A stretch of 64,000 bases of DNA from Shewanella eurypsychrophilus (GTDB lineage: Bacteria > Pseudomonadota > Gammaproteobacteria > Enterobacterales > Shewanellaceae), in assembly GCF_007004545.3 (NCBI RefSeq), contig NZ_CP045503.2:5210501-5274500 (forward strand), read 5' to 3'. The notes below the pieces were generated by a model, which saw only the letters and a list, made by a program, of their open reading frames with translations, was not told where the DNA came from and did no database searches. This document shows, piece by piece, positions 1 through 10,450 of this stretch (positions are counted from its first letter, which is position 1; every line of letters starts with the position of its first letter). A program made the position numbers and the translations under genes.

Positions 1-426
1 TAGCGCTCGCTTGCCATCTATCACCTTACCGCGCCAGAGAACTGATTCGGCAAAAGCCTCTTTAACCGCTCTTTGCTCAGCGGCATTATCTGTACTGGCA
101 CGATACTGAGTATTAAGTTGTTTTAGGATGAGATAGGGACCGTGACGCTCAAATTGCACCATGCGGGTATAACCTAGCTGACCACGGTCTAAGCCAATAT
201 CATTTGACCCCACGCCATGGGGCAGGCTGGTCAGTAACAAGAAAGGTTGATCGAGTTTATTGGCTTCTAAATAGAGTTCGCCATCGACTTTAGAATAAAA
301 CAGATTAATAAAGCCCTTGGCTGACTGGCTTTTTTTAATAATGGATGCAGTACTTGTTGCTGCGGCGACATCGACGATGGGCATGGATAACAGTGCTATC
401 GCCAATGCGAGATTGTAGGGTTTCAT
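1..426 (-). CDS. Secreted zinc-dependent metalloprotease-like protein (N-terminal part, cut by window edge)
   Basis: The frame is open from an ATG at 424-426 to base 1, giving 142 N-terminal residues; the rest lies outside the window. The start is fixed by AAGGAGA about 5 bases upstream. Residues 1-22 form a signal peptide (basic start, hydrophobic core, AxA-like end), so the product is exported. The mature part (self-interacting FINLFYSK segment, then LLLTSLPHGVGSNDIGLDRGQ and a 'VQFERHGPYL' strand) resembles the N-terminal DUF5117/DUF5118 region of large periplasmic proteins carrying a zinc-metalloprotease domain further on. The catalytic HExxH would lie beyond the edge and is not visible. 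The family call is from memory of the N-terminal pattern. Confidence 0.65.
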   Translation of the reverse strand, partial: MKPYNLALAIALLSMPIVDVAAATSTASIIKKSQSAKGFINLFYSKVDGELYLEANKLDQPFLLLTSLPHGVGSNDIGLDRGQLGYTRMVQFERHGPYLILKQLNTQYRASTDNAAEQRAVKEAFAESVLWRGKVIDGKRAL

Positions 427-542
427 TTTGTCTCCTTGAATGAGGCTCTGGCAGTATTTTATGCTCAACAATTCAATATTATTTTTTGTTTTATACCAAT
501 GAACAAATGTTGAGATACTGTTGTAATTTTGCACTAAAAACA

Positions 543-574
543 CTAAAGGGATAGCTTAACAGCTATCCCTTTAG
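543..574 (-). terminator. Rho-independent terminator after the hybrid kinase gene
   Basis: A perfect 14-bp stem (543-556 with 561-574) closes a 4-base TAAC loop. Read on the minus strand it is followed by a GTTTTTAG tract. It lies about 85 bases past the kinase stop codon. Confidence 0.8.
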
Positions 575-659
575 TCTCAAGTGCAAATCATTCATTTAGC
601 CCGTAGAGATTAAATTAGTTCTTGTTTAACTTAATCAGTGATCGGCAGAACTGTCAGCC

Positions 660-3600
660 TTAACTCACCTCATCTTTCAGCTTGATCCAGTAACTCAAGG
701 TATCAAACAATTCATTAAGTACTATGGGCTTAGTGATGTGAGCATTCATGCCTGCTGAGAGACTCTTTTCTCTGTCACCAGACATGGCATGAGCCGTCAT
801 GGCGATAATCGGCAACTCTTGCAGACTAAAGTGTTTTCTGAGCTCTTTGGTGGCCGTTAAGCCATCCATGACTGGCATCTGAATATCCATCAACACCGCA
901 TCAAAACTCTTCTCAGCAATCATATCTATGGCGATTTGACCATTATCAGCCACATCGACCTCATAACCCGCACTTTTAAGTAGTTCGGTGGCCACCTGCT
1001 GATTGATAAAGTTATCCTCAACCAGAAGCACGACACCAGCATGTTCATCTATGCTCTCTTCCACCGGTATCTCTTGTATCGGATTCAGTTTTGGCTCATC
1101 GGCGAAGGCACCGATAATCTCATCGAACAAGGCAGAAGCCTTAAATGGCTTTTGTAACATGGCGTAGATGTTGGAACGATCGGCGTCCTCCTTCAATGGC
1201 TCAGCCGCATAAGCTGTCATCATTATCACTATCGGACGCTTATCTAAACGGCCATCAGCCACCATACGGTCCAGCTCTTCGATGACTTGAATACCATCCA
1301 TTTCAGGCATCATCCAATCGAGTAGCAGAAGGTCGACCGACTCTTTTTCTAGCTTATACAAGGCTTCAGTACCATTAGCGGCAGTTTCAACATCGAAGTG
1401 AAAATCTCGCATGACTGCAGAATATATCTGTAAAGCAGTAGGGTTATCATCGACAACCATGGTCTTCAACTGACCTAACTTTTCAGGCACTATCATGGGC
1501 CTGATTTCTGCTTCCTCGGCAATTTCAAAGCTAATGGTGAAGCTAAAGGTACTTCCGACTCCCATCTCACTCTCGACCTGCATCTGGCCACCCATCATAG
1601 ACACTAAGTGTTTACTGATAGATAAACCCAGTCCGGTGCCACCGTATTTACGCGTGGTCGAGCCATCTGCTTGAGCGAATGCATCGAACAAACTTGCCTG
1701 CTGCTCTTTACTGATCCCGATCCCGGTATCACGCACCCAGAATTTGAGTGTAATGCGGTGATCTCGCTCGCCCACATCTTCACAGCCAAGTTCAATTTCA
1801 CCGCTTTGGGTAAATTTAACCGCATTCGAGAGCATGTTAATCAATACTTGCCCTAAACGAAGTGGATCCCCTTCCAAGATCAAACCAGCGGTTACCGGTG
1901 CATAAAGTAACAGTTCGACACCTTTCTGCTGTGATTTAAGCGCGTTAAGATCCAGCGCATGATCCAGCACTTTATCCAGTGGAAATGCCACCCGCTCCAG
2001 CTCTAACTTACCCGCCTCAATCTTAGAAAAATCGAGAATATCATTGATAATTCTTAGTAGTGATTGCGCAGAGAAGCCCGCTTTCTCTAAGTAATCTTCC
2101 TGTTTAGGAGTTAGGTCGGTTCGCTGCGCCAGCTGCAACATGCCAATAATGGCATTCATGGGCGTACGGATCTCATGACTCATATTGGCCAAGAACTCAC
2201 TCTTGTACAGGTTAGCCGACTCAGCATCTTGCTTAGCCTCAAGCAAGGCCACCTCGTTACTCTTGTGCCGAGTAATGTCTTTGTGAGTTCCTACCATACG
2301 CTTTGGCTGATTATCGGCTGTATACTCAACCACACGGCCACGAGACAGTAACCAGTGATATTGGCCACTCTTGCCCAGCATCCTAAATTCAATATCGAAG
2401 GCGCCGATAGGATCGGATAAATACTGCTCACGGTACTCTTGCACACGGATTCTATCGTCTGGGTGGATCAGATTATCGAGCGTCGATACCAGTGCCGGGA
2501 ACTCATTGCTCTTATAACCTAGCATTGAGTAATAAGCCGGATTACAGATAATTTGCTTAGAGTCCAGATACCAATCCCACAGACCATCTTCTACCGCATC
2601 CATGGCCAGGTGATAACGTTCTTCCGAGAGCCTTAGTTGTTCAGCAGACTCATACTCTCGAGTCACATCACGCCAGACGGCGATCAAGCCAAGTAGCTCG
2701 CCACGTCGATTATAAAAAGGCAATTTCAAGGTATCGAGTAGCACAGGCTTACCCGCCAGCTCGACTTTCTCCTGATAACGCAGAGGTGTACGCTCAGACA
2801 AGACGCGCTCATCCTCAGCCCTGATCCGAACCGACTGTTCATCCGAACTAACCTTTATCGTCTGTTGACCAATCATTTCACTTTCGGTGTAACCCAGCAT
2901 GCGCTCAGCCGACTTATTACACCCTAGGTATTTGCCCTCTTTATCCTTGAAGACAATAGCTTCAGGGATCGCATCGAGCAATGAACGCAGTAAGGCGTAC
3001 TCCCGTTCACGACGCTCTGTGGTCTCTTTGAGCCTATCGGTACGACGGGCAACTAGTTTATCCAGCCTTCTATTTTGCTCGGCCAAGTGTCTAGTGTATT
3101 GCTGGTTTTCCTCAAAAATACGACTCACCAGCAGGAACCATGGCTCCCAACCTTGTGAGATCTGCTCAGGTGGCTTGCGTGGTTCCTGGGAGCAACCTTC
3201 TAGGTGGCTCAAGAGTCGTGACGCCGGATTAACGAAAGAGCGTCGAGTCTGCCAATGGACTATGGTGACCAATATAGACAAGGCCAATACAACCAGAATG
3301 AAGGTCAGCTCCAGTTTCTCCCAGGAGTCCTTAAATAGCTCATTTCGTTCTTGCAGATAAAGCAAACGCCAAGGGGCGTTCTGTAGAGCGACTGAATGAA
3401 TGTAATAGCCATTACGAATGATGCCTTCATGAGCATCAAATAACTCAGACTCAGGAATAGAGTGCAGCTCTGAAGGGATCTTCTGGCTAATATGATAAAC
3501 ACGGCTGATCTCAGTACCGTCAATATCACTATGGGACAGAATATTATTGTTTTGATCCAGCAAGATAACGGTACCTGGCATCTTGAAATAGAGACGGATT

Positions 3601-4367
3601 TGTCTGGCGAGTGATGCCAGTGTCATGTCTAGATTAATTGAGCCAATAAACTCGTCTTGCAGGTAAATGGGCACACCAAGCGTGGTCAATAATCCCTTAT
3701 CTGTTGGATCGACATAAGCCGGACTCCAGAATACGCTACGCTGGGGATTCATTGCAGGTGTGGCTAACTGAAACTGATTTTTATTGAGCAGCTCTTCCCT
3801 AAATCTTTGCTCATCCGACGGCCAGGGAAAATAAGACATGATGCGGCGTTTAGAGATGTAGTAGATAGAGGATGCTTTCGGCGCGGCTTCCGTCGCGACA
3901 GGAAATGACAACGACAGCTCGAACAACATCTCTAGCTCTTGATAAAACTTATCACTACGACCATTAAGAGAGCCTGAACCGGTAATGCGCCCCATATTAG
4001 TAAAGGGCTCACCACTCTGGGCATAGCTGGGCTCTAGAGTAAAATATTGGCCACTCTCATTGAATTTTTCATATTGGGGTAAGCGGTCTTTTCGTACCAA
4101 TTCACCTAGCCTTAAGTGATCGACAGCAACGTTTCTAAGACTCTTTACCGCACGAATACTCGACTCAAGCAATAGATCGATCTGCAGGACATGACGGTCA
4201 ACCTGCTCTTCTCTTTGCTCCATAAGCTGTGTTTTTTGGCCTTCAAAGAAAAACCAAGCGGTGATCAATGCCATGATAATCACACCAATATAGGTATAAA
4301 AAACAGCACGATTGTAGTTTTTCTGTATCGGGGACTTCAGTTGAAGATCCGGCTCAGTCGATTTCAT
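660..4367 (-). CDS. Hybrid sensor histidine kinase (sensor domain, two PAS, HisKA-HATPase, two receivers)
   Basis: A 1235-residue inner-membrane sensor kinase. TM1 is near residues 23-42 and TM2 near 353-371, enclosing a ~310-residue periplasmic sensor of double-Cache type. Cytoplasmic domains follow: a coiled linker (~420-455), PAS 1 (~460-570), PAS 2 with PAC-type end (~583-700), HisKA with phospho-acceptor His731 in SHEIRTP, and HATPase with N box (NMLSNAVKF, ~844-852), DTGIGIS (~880) and GGTGLGLS (~910). Two receiver domains have phospho-acceptors Asp1017 (LLDWMMP) and Asp1161 (LMDIQMP). No Hpt domain is present, so phosphate must pass to a separate Hpt protein. The layout is BarA/TorS-like but the ligand is unknown. 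It stands alone, with no response regulator beside it, and has its own terminator. Confidence 0.93.
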   Translation of the reverse strand: MKSTEPDLQLKSPIQKNYNRAVFYTYIGVIIMALITAWFFFEGQKTQLMEQREEQVDRHVLQIDLLLESSIRAVKSLRNVAVDHLRLGELVRKDRLPQYEKFNESGQYFTLEPSYAQSGEPFTNMGRITGSGSLNGRSDKFYQELEMLFELSLSFPVATEAAPKASSIYYISKRRIMSYFPWPSDEQRFREELLNKNQFQLATPAMNPQRSVFWSPAYVDPTDKGLLTTLGVPIYLQDEFIGSINLDMTLASLARQIRLYFKMPGTVILLDQNNNILSHSDIDGTEISRVYHISQKIPSELHSIPESELFDAHEGIIRNGYYIHSVALQNAPWRLLYLQERNELFKDSWEKLELTFILVVLALSILVTIVHWQTRRSFVNPASRLLSHLEGCSQEPRKPPEQISQGWEPWFLLVSRIFEENQQYTRHLAEQNRRLDKLVARRTDRLKETTERREREYALLRSLLDAIPEAIVFKDKEGKYLGCNKSAERMLGYTESEMIGQQTIKVSSDEQSVRIRAEDERVLSERTPLRYQEKVELAGKPVLLDTLKLPFYNRRGELLGLIAVWRDVTREYESAEQLRLSEERYHLAMDAVEDGLWDWYLDSKQIICNPAYYSMLGYKSNEFPALVSTLDNLIHPDDRIRVQEYREQYLSDPIGAFDIEFRMLGKSGQYHWLLSRGRVVEYTADNQPKRMVGTHKDITRHKSNEVALLEAKQDAESANLYKSEFLANMSHEIRTPMNAIIGMLQLAQRTDLTPKQEDYLEKAGFSAQSLLRIINDILDFSKIEAGKLELERVAFPLDKVLDHALDLNALKSQQKGVELLLYAPVTAGLILEGDPLRLGQVLINMLSNAVKFTQSGEIELGCEDVGERDHRITLKFWVRDTGIGISKEQQASLFDAFAQADGSTTRKYGGTGLGLSISKHLVSMMGGQMQVESEMGVGSTFSFTISFEIAEEAEIRPMIVPEKLGQLKTMVVDDNPTALQIYSAVMRDFHFDVETAANGTEALYKLEKESVDLLLLDWMMPEMDGIQVIEELDRMVADGRLDKRPIVIMMTAYAAEPLKEDADRSNIYAMLQKPFKASALFDEIIGAFADEPKLNPIQEIPVEESIDEHAGVVLLVEDNFINQQVATELLKSAGYEVDVADNGQIAIDMIAEKSFDAVLMDIQMPVMDGLTATKELRKHFSLQELPIIAMTAHAMSGDREKSLSAGMNAHITKPIVLNELFDTLSYWIKLKDEVS

Positions 4368-4585
4368 TCATGGCCCTTGAATAAGCCCGCACTTCCTGCA
4401 CCGACTCTAAATTTCATTATCAGTATAGTATCAGGAAGATAGCTGAATGGAATACATCATATTAATCTAATAAGTTAACTATTTTCAGATAAAGACGTTC
4501 GCTAAACACTCGACTTACAGATAGATAAAAAGATAATGACAATTTTACGATTTAGCTACATCTTTTCTCAATCAATAATCACTGA

Positions 4586-4619
4586 CAAAAAAGCCCTCCT
4601 AAATTAATTGAAGGGCTTT
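4586..4619 (-). terminator. Rho-independent terminator after the PhoH-like gene
   Basis: AAAGCCCT (4590-4597) pairs with AGGGCTTT (4612-4619) around a 14-base loop. The minus strand continues into TTTTTT. It lies about 35 bases past the phoH-like stop. Confidence 0.8.
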
Positions 4620-4660
4620 CTTACACCGATTGGCATAAGTGACGTCTTGTCACTTATAAG
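4620..4660. repeat. Palindromic segment with TTACACCGATTGGCATAAG motif and a 9-bp hairpin
   Basis: Bases 4621-4639 match (in reverse) the near-palindrome family also found at 10962, 31041 and 32376. Next to it, ATAAGTGAC pairs with GTCACTTAT around GTCTT, overlapping the last codons and stop of the PhoH-like gene. Confidence 0.5.
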
Positions 4661-6048
4661 TTTTCTTCGGCAAACTCTGCCAAACGAGAACGTACCACGC
4701 CATTGAGGTAGATATTAGCGCTGCCTTCAAAGTCTTTAAAGCGCTCTACGATATAGGTTAACCCTGACGTTACAGGAGTCAGGTAATTAGAATCGATCTG
4801 TGACAAGTTACCTGCACAAATCAACTTAGTGCCCTCGCCCATCCGGGTGATCATCGTTTTTATCTGCGATGCGGTTAGGTTCTGACATTCATCGAGGATC
4901 ACCACAGAGTTTTGAATCGAGCGTCCACGCATAAAGTTGATCGACTTAAACTGAATATTAGCCTTATCCATGATGTAGTTCATGCTACCACTTGGGTTAA
5001 CATCATTTTTATGCAACACCTCTAAAGTATCGGTAATCGCCGCTAACCAAGGGGTCATTTTCTCCTCTTCAGTGCCGGGTAAAAAACCAATAGACTCGGC
5101 AATTTCAGGGGTATTACGGGTCACGATTACCTTGTCGTAGAGTCCGCGCTCAACCACCATCTCCAAGGCGGCAGCCATGGCTAACAAGGTTTTACCACAA
5201 CCTGCTGGGCCCGTTAAAATAACCAGGTCGATATTGGGATCAAGTAGAGCCTGTAGCGCCATCCCTTGGTAGATATTTTTAGGACGGATCCCCCAAGCAT
5301 CCAAATTGAGCAATCTGTCTTTACCTAAGTCCAGTAACTTAAGCTGACCATCTACTATCTGCTGAATTCGGGCGCAAAAATTGGAGTCTTCATCTAACAA
5401 GTATTGATTAATATAGAAATTTTCATCGCCGACCTCAGAGACTGGAATCGTATGTACTGTATGTCGGCCGTGATTTTCAGTTAATACGTGTTCTTTTCGC
5501 TCCCAGAAATCACCTTTAAATTGATGGAATCCTTTGGTTAAGAAACGAATGTCATCGATAAGTTGATCGGTGCGATAATCTTCGACCTGCTTTATCCCTG
5601 CCCCTTTAGCCTTGAGGCGCATGTTAATGTCTTTGGTGACCAGAACAACATGGCGAGGGTGATTAATTTTCTGCAGGTGAAGTGCGGTGTTAATAATACG
5701 ATTATCGTTGTTATCTCCCGGAAGGGAAGCGTGAGTCATTTCGAGTTGATGGTCTGGGAAAATAGCAAGCGTCCCGCATGCATCACCATGATCTTCTCGC
5801 CGAGGTAAGCTGACCCCCTGAACAATCTCCTCTGGTGTGGTTTTGCCACCGAGAATAACCTCCAGAGCCCTGATGGCTACACGAGCATCTCTGCTAACGT
5901 CTCGTTTTCTATCTTTTATTTGATCCAGTTCTTCCAGAACTGTCATGGGGACAACTACATCGTGCTCCTTAAATGAATAGATAGCTAAGGGTTCATGTAG
6001 TAATACATTGGTATCCAGTACAAACAACTTTCTGTCGTCTTGTTCCAT
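4654..6048 (-). CDS. PIN domain-PhoH family ATPase
   Basis: A 464-residue cytoplasmic protein of the PhoH2 type. The N-terminal PIN nuclease domain (~7-140) shows acidic metal-site residues in LDTNVLL (Asp12), an LEELDQIK segment and VTKDINMR. The C-terminal P-loop ATPase has Walker A GPAGCGKT (~280-287) and Walker B VVILDECQN (~382-390). Related PIN-PhoH proteins act as ATP-dependent RNA helicase/RNases, often with toxin-antitoxin links; none is beside this gene. The chosen ATG at 6048 follows GGAGG at 4-base spacing. The frame stays open to 6153, but those extra 35 residues lack family resemblance and a good ribosome site. Length matches the family. It is divergent from rapA. Confidence 0.9.
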   Translation of the reverse strand: MEQDDRKLFVLDTNVLLHEPLAIYSFKEHDVVVPMTVLEELDQIKDRKRDVSRDARVAIRALEVILGGKTTPEEIVQGVSLPRREDHGDACGTLAIFPDHQLEMTHASLPGDNNDNRIINTALHLQKINHPRHVVLVTKDINMRLKAKGAGIKQVEDYRTDQLIDDIRFLTKGFHQFKGDFWERKEHVLTENHGRHTVHTIPVSEVGDENFYINQYLLDEDSNFCARIQQIVDGQLKLLDLGKDRLLNLDAWGIRPKNIYQGMALQALLDPNIDLVILTGPAGCGKTLLAMAAALEMVVERGLYDKVIVTRNTPEIAESIGFLPGTEEEKMTPWLAAITDTLEVLHKNDVNPSGSMNYIMDKANIQFKSINFMRGRSIQNSVVILDECQNLTASQIKTMITRMGEGTKLICAGNLSQIDSNYLTPVTSGLTYIVERFKDFEGSANIYLNGVVRSRLAEFAEENL

Positions 6049-6455
6049 GGCGCCTCCAATTGTGTCTCTCAATTTTATTTTGTGATTTACACGGCTCCCA
6101 ACCCTTAAATGAGTCTTTAAAAATAATAATACAGATAAAATTTCAGTGAGCACTTGTAAGAAAAAGTCGCTATCACCTTGATTTCATACTGCCACTATTA
6201 AAGGCCTGCTTCAATCACTTGCTTAGAACATTCTATAATCGAGACTCAACTAGTTAGATGACACTGCTATTACAAATGGCAAAATATGAATTTGTTTGTA
6301 TAATTTGTAATCACGACTATAAATATTTAAGCTAACAACAAGCAGATTCTTTAGCCCATTAGCCCCCTTTACCTAGGCTAGCATCCTTGCACTTTTAGGG
6401 AGTTTAGGTAAAATACGCGCCCTTTCGTGGTTCACCCGTAGATGAGAAATAGTTA
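6049..6455. promoter_or_regulatory. Divergent promoter region between PhoH-like gene and rapA
   Basis: No gene was seen here. A perfect 9-bp inverted repeat, ATTACAAAT (6269-6277) and ATTTGTAAT (6303-6311), brackets a TATAAT (6299-6304) that could be a -10 box for rapA. No convincing -35 was found. The inverted repeat could be an operator or chance in AT-rich DNA. Confidence 0.4.
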
Positions 6456-9362
6456 ATGCCCTTTTCCTTAGGTCAACGCTGGATAAGTGATACAGAATCA
6501 GAACTTGGTTTAGGTACTGTAGTAGGATTAGAAGGCCGTATGGTCACACTAATGTTTCCAGCAACTGATGAGAACAGGTTGTTCTCACGCGCCGAAGCTC
6601 CCCTAACTCGAGTTATTTATAATCCTGGCGACAAAATTGAAAGCCACGAAGGCTGGAGTCTGACCGTCAGTGAGCTTGAAGAAAAAAATGAGCTCATCAT
6701 TTACCACGGCATTCACACAGAAACAGGTGAACAGGTCAGTCTAAGAGAGACCCTGCTTAACCATAATGTGCGCTTTAACAAACCACAAGACAGACTGTTT
6801 GCGGGTCAGATAGACCGTCTTGACAGATTTGGTGTGCGTTATAACTGTCAGCTTCTAAGAAATAAATTAGCCACTTCAGACCTACTCGGTCTACAAGGCC
6901 CAAGAGTCGGTTTAATTCCTCATCAGCAGTGGATTGCCCATGAAGTGGGTCGCCGCTTTGCGCCACGCGTATTGCTAGCCGATGAAGTAGGCTTAGGTAA
7001 GACCATTGAAGCGGGTCTAATTATTCATCAGCAGCTGCTCACAGGTCGTGCTGAGCGTATTTTAGTGATAGTTCCTGATACGCTCCGCCATCAGTGGCTC
7101 GTTGAGATGCTGCGTCGTTTTAACCTTAAATTTTCTGTATTCGATGAAGACAGATGCATCGAAGCTTACGCCGACAACGACAATCCTTTCTACACCGAGC
7201 AACTGGTGATCTGTTCACTTGAATTGCTACGTAAAAAGAAACGTCTTGAACAGGCATTAGAAGCCGATTGGGACTTGATGGTTGTCGATGAAGCTCATCA
7301 CTTAGAGTGGGCCGAAGATGCACCGAGCCGTGCATATCGCGTCGTTGAAGCTCTCAGTGAAGTGGTGCCAGGCGTACTGCTACTCACCGCAACCCCAGAT
7401 CAACTCGGTCATCAGAGCCACTTCGCTAGACTGCGCTTGCTTGACCCAGATCGTTTCTACGATTACGAAGCCTTCCTCGAAGAAGAAAACAGTTATAAAG
7501 ATGTGGCCAGCGCAGCCGAAGCACTTGCCAGTGGTAATCAACTGCCGAGTGATGCTGTCGCCAACTTAACTGAGTTGCTTAGCGAAAAAGATATTAGCGC
7601 TAGCATTGAGTTGATTCAGGCAAGTGACGCCGATATCGACCAACAACAAACTGCCCGCGATGCACTGTTACAAGATCTGCTAGACCGTCATGGTACTGGC
7701 CGCGTCTTGTATCGTAACAGCCGTGCGTCAGTTAAGGGATTCCCGACTCGTATCTTTAATGCCCACCCACAGGCAATGCCGAGTCAATATGTCACCGCCG
7801 CCCGCGTTGGTGTGATGATGAATGGCCACTTAGATACTGCTGGTAAGGTTAAACAAGCCCTAAGTCCAGAAAAAATCTACCAAGATTTTGATAGCAATAG
7901 TGCAAGTTGGTGGAAATTTGATCCTAGAGTCGATTGGCTCATTGAGTTCTTAAAGACTCATCGCAGAGAAAAAATCCTTATCATCGCCAGCCAGGCTGAA
8001 ACAGCATTGAGCCTGGAAGAAGCACTACGCACCCGTGAAGGTATTCAGGCAACCGTCTTCCACGAAGGCATGTCGATTATCGAACGAGATAAGGCCGGCG
8101 CTTACTTTGCTCAAGAAACCGGTGGTGCTCAGGCTCTTATCTGTAGCGAAATTGGTTCTGAAGGTCGTAACTTCCAGTTTGCCAGTCAGCTTGTCTTGTT
8201 TGATCTACCACTCAATCCTGATTTGCTAGAACAGCGAATTGGTCGCTTGGACCGTATTGGTCAAAACAACGATGTAGAGATCCACTTGCCTTACCTTGCA
8301 AACACGGCACAAGAATCCTTAATGCAGTGGTACCATCAAGGGCTCAATGCATTCGAACAAACCTGTCCAAGCGGACATATTTTGTTCAAGGAATTTTCTG
8401 AACCTCTGCTTTCTCAGCTGATCAACCAAGATGAAACAGAGATGCTGGTGCTTCTCGAAAGCACGCAAACTCGTTACCAAGAATTGAAAATAGCGATGGA
8501 GCAAGGTCGCGATAAACTACTAGAGATAAACTCTCATGGTGGTGAACGTGCCACTAAGCTAGTTAAGCGCTTAGCCGAACGAGATCAAGATACTCAGCTG
8601 ATCGGTTCTGTGATCCGCCTATGGGACATTATCGGTGTCGAGCAAGAGGACTGCGGTGAAAACAACATAGTGCTTAGGACCAGTGAACATATGATGTTCC
8701 CGACCTATCCAGGCCTATCTGAAGATGGTATGACAGTCACGTTCGATAGAGATGTTGCACTCTCAAGAGATGACATCGCCCTCATCACTCAGGAGCATCC
8801 GATTGTACAAACTGGTTTAGATCTGATCACCTCATCTGAGACCGGAACGACCAGTGTTGCAGTCTTAAAGAACAAGGCTCTGCCAGCGGGTACTATCTTC
8901 CTTGAACTGATCTATATGGCCGATGCATCCGCGCCTAAATCGAGTCAGCTGTACCGTTATCTGCCACCAACGCCAGTGCGTATCTTGCTGGATAAAAATG
9001 GTAATAACCTGTCTGATAATGTCACCTACGAAAGCTTCGATAAGCAACTGAGTGCGGTTAATCGTCATATCGCCAGCAAGCTTGTCAATGCTTCACAAGC
9101 TGTGTTGCACCCTCTGTTCGCCAAAGGTGAAGAGTTTGCCCAGATTGAACTCAAGCTTCTTGCTGATAGTGCACGAGTGAAAATGACCACTCAGCTTACC
9201 AGTGAACTTGAGCGCCTTGAGGCATTGAAGGCTGTCAATCCTAACATTCGTGATGAAGAGATCTCTCACCTTAAAGAGCAGATGACTGAACTCAATGGCT
9301 ACCTTGATGACAGCTTGTTACAACTTGATGCAGTGAGATTAGTACTCGTGAGTCACGTTTAA
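6456..9362 (+). CDS. rapA: RNA polymerase-associated ATPase RapA (HepA)
   Basis: A Swi2/Snf2-family ATPase that binds core RNA polymerase and helps recycle it after termination. It is 968 residues, the same length as Escherichia coli RapA. The N-terminal Tudor-like part begins [18 protein letters not shown]. Motif I is DEVGLGKT (~176-183) and motif II is VDEAHH (~279-284). Helicase lobe 2 includes the motif VI region [13 protein letters not shown] (~592-604). The RapA-specific C-terminal half is complete. The ATG at 6456 follows a weak GATGAG site. It is monocistronic and is followed by a CTAG-rich hairpin. Confidence 0.97.
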   Translation: MPFSLGQRWISDTESELGLGTVVGLEGRMVTLMFPATDENRLFSRAEAPLTRVIYNPGDKIESHEGWSLTVSELEEKNELIIYHGIHTETGEQVSLRETLLNHNVRFNKPQDRLFAGQIDRLDRFGVRYNCQLLRNKLATSDLLGLQGPRVGLIPHQQWIAHEVGRRFAPRVLLADEVGLGKTIEAGLIIHQQLLTGRAERILVIVPDTLRHQWLVEMLRRFNLKFSVFDEDRCIEAYADNDNPFYTEQLVICSLELLRKKKRLEQALEADWDLMVVDEAHHLEWAEDAPSRAYRVVEALSEVVPGVLLLTATPDQLGHQSHFARLRLLDPDRFYDYEAFLEEENSYKDVASAAEALASGNQLPSDAVANLTELLSEKDISASIELIQASDADIDQQQTARDALLQDLLDRHGTGRVLYRNSRASVKGFPTRIFNAHPQAMPSQYVTAARVGVMMNGHLDTAGKVKQALSPEKIYQDFDSNSASWWKFDPRVDWLIEFLKTHRREKILIIASQAETALSLEEALRTREGIQATVFHEGMSIIERDKAGAYFAQETGGAQALICSEIGSEGRNFQFASQLVLFDLPLNPDLLEQRIGRLDRIGQNNDVEIHLPYLANTAQESLMQWYHQGLNAFEQTCPSGHILFKEFSEPLLSQLINQDETEMLVLLESTQTRYQELKIAMEQGRDKLLEINSHGGERATKLVKRLAERDQDTQLIGSVIRLWDIIGVEQEDCGENNIVLRTSEHMMFPTYPGLSEDGMTVTFDRDVALSRDDIALITQEHPIVQTGLDLITSSETGTTSVAVLKNKALPAGTIFLELIYMADASAPKSSQLYRYLPPTPVRILLDKNGNNLSDNVTYESFDKQLSAVNRHIASKLVNASQAVLHPLFAKGEEFAQIELKLLADSARVKMTTQLTSELERLEALKAVNPNIRDEEISHLKEQMTELNGYLDDSLLQLDAVRLVLVSHV

Positions 9363-9377
9363 CAATAACAAGTATTT

Positions 9378-9405
9378 AGACCCCAGGTGCTAGCACCTAG
9401 GGTCT
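9378..9405 (+). terminator. CTAG-rich hairpin after rapA (likely terminator)
   Basis: Bases 9378-9391 (AGACCCCAGGTGCT) pair with 9392-9405 (AGCACCTAGGGTCT) with one mismatch. The hairpin starts 15 bases after the rapA stop. The following ATCTCTTTGG is only mildly T-rich, so termination strength is uncertain. It belongs to the CTAG repeat family of this window. Confidence 0.55.
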
Positions 9406-9490
9406 ATCTCTTTGGTCCTTTTCACTCTCTTAACCTGTATATCCTGTTATACTTTCATTACCATTTCCTTTATCTCTCTCCTCTATCGTT

Positions 9491-10405
9491 ATGCGCTTAT
9501 CTGTCTCTTCAGTTCTCATATTATCGCTCTGCTTTACTTGCTTATCGATAAGCTTTACAAGCTTGGCTGCCGATCCTGAAACTAAGACCTCTAATGAAGA
9601 AACTGTCGAGAAGAAAATTGAAATGCGGGCTAAATATGACTATCTTCCTCCAGAGGAAGTTATCGAGATAACGGTGGGCAAGCAGAAGAGTGAGATATTA
9701 GTCAAACCATGGAGTGGTAAAAAGAAGTTAGGGGCTGCCATTTTAATTGCGACCCCTGGTATGGGAGCTGATGGCGCAGGCTTAAATGCCTATCTAAGAC
9801 GTGAACTAAACTCTGCAGGCTGGGCAACGATTGCCATAACACCGCCGAAAAATGTCTCTACACCTAACTTCACCACTAAACCAGAGGATATCGTCGAAGC
9901 AGGCAAGGCAAGCGGAGTTCAAAAAGCCAATGAAGCGACGCGGCAATACTCAGAAGCCTTGTGGAAAGAGATCCGTGAGAAGCAGACTCAGTTTGTCAGT
10001 CAGACCATGAGTCAACTTGACCAACTCGGTGCCCCCTATCCAGGCAAACGCTTACTTATCACCAGTGGACAAGGCGCAGGGCTCACCATCTCCATGATTA
10101 GCAATAACCTATTACCAAAACCTGATATTTTGGTACTGATAAACCCCTACATGAAGATGAAGTCTGAAAATCAGGCGCTAGCAAAAATGTTAGCTAGCTT
10201 AGATGTTCCGGTATTGGATATCCAATCAGTCGATGGACATAGAGCCTCGTATGCTACGGTGGAAATGCGCGCCGAACTTTCGCCACAAAATGAGCCTTAT
10301 CGATACAGCCAGCAAGTTTTATCACTCAACCTCAATAACCAAACATCCTGGCATACCGCATTAAAGTTGATTGAAGGATTCGCATTAAGGATCAGCAAAC
10401 ACTAG
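9491..10405 (+). CDS. DUF3530 family protein, secreted alpha/beta-hydrolase-like
   Basis: A 304-residue protein with a cleavable signal peptide (~1-27, ending SLAA), so probably periplasmic. The core reads as an alpha/beta-hydrolase fold: strand-turn ILIATPGMGADG near residue 95 (oxyanion turn), then a nucleophile-elbow-like LLITSGQGAGL near 200. In that elbow the expected Ser is replaced by Gln (G-Q-G), so hydrolase activity is doubtful. A terminal His-containing segment (SWHTALKLIEGF) follows. This matches the DUF3530 pattern known in Shewanella and Pseudomonas; function is not established. The ATG has no clear Shine-Dalgarno sequence. A charged linker (~30-50) follows the signal peptide. 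Confidence 0.75.
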   Translation: MRLSVSSVLILSLCFTCLSISFTSLAADPETKTSNEETVEKKIEMRAKYDYLPPEEVIEITVGKQKSEILVKPWSGKKKLGAAILIATPGMGADGAGLNAYLRRELNSAGWATIAITPPKNVSTPNFTTKPEDIVEAGKASGVQKANEATRQYSEALWKEIREKQTQFVSQTMSQLDQLGAPYPGKRLLITSGQGAGLTISMISNNLLPKPDILVLINPYMKMKSENQALAKMLASLDVPVLDIQSVDGHRASYATVEMRAELSPQNEPYRYSQQVLSLNLNNQTSWHTALKLIEGFALRISKH

Positions 10406-10443
10406 AAGCTAGCTAGATCCTAGAGTCTAGGAGCTAGGACCTT
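10403..10443. repeat. CTAG-dense repeat
   Basis: Four CTAG tetramers at about 7-8-base spacing (10402, 10408, 10412, 10419) plus further copies at 10427 and 10434 overlap the DUF3530 stop codon and fill the gap to the convergent yqhA-like gene. Confidence 0.7.
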
Positions 10444-10450
10444 CACTCAA

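Noticed and set aside
2899-3360. A 153-codon open frame on the plus strand inside the kinase gene
   Set aside because: It is antisense to conserved PAS and linker coding sequence and has no family features.
6049-6153. A longer N terminus for the PhoH-like protein
   Set aside because: No ribosome site at 6153 and the added residues precede the conserved PIN start; GGAGG favours 6048.
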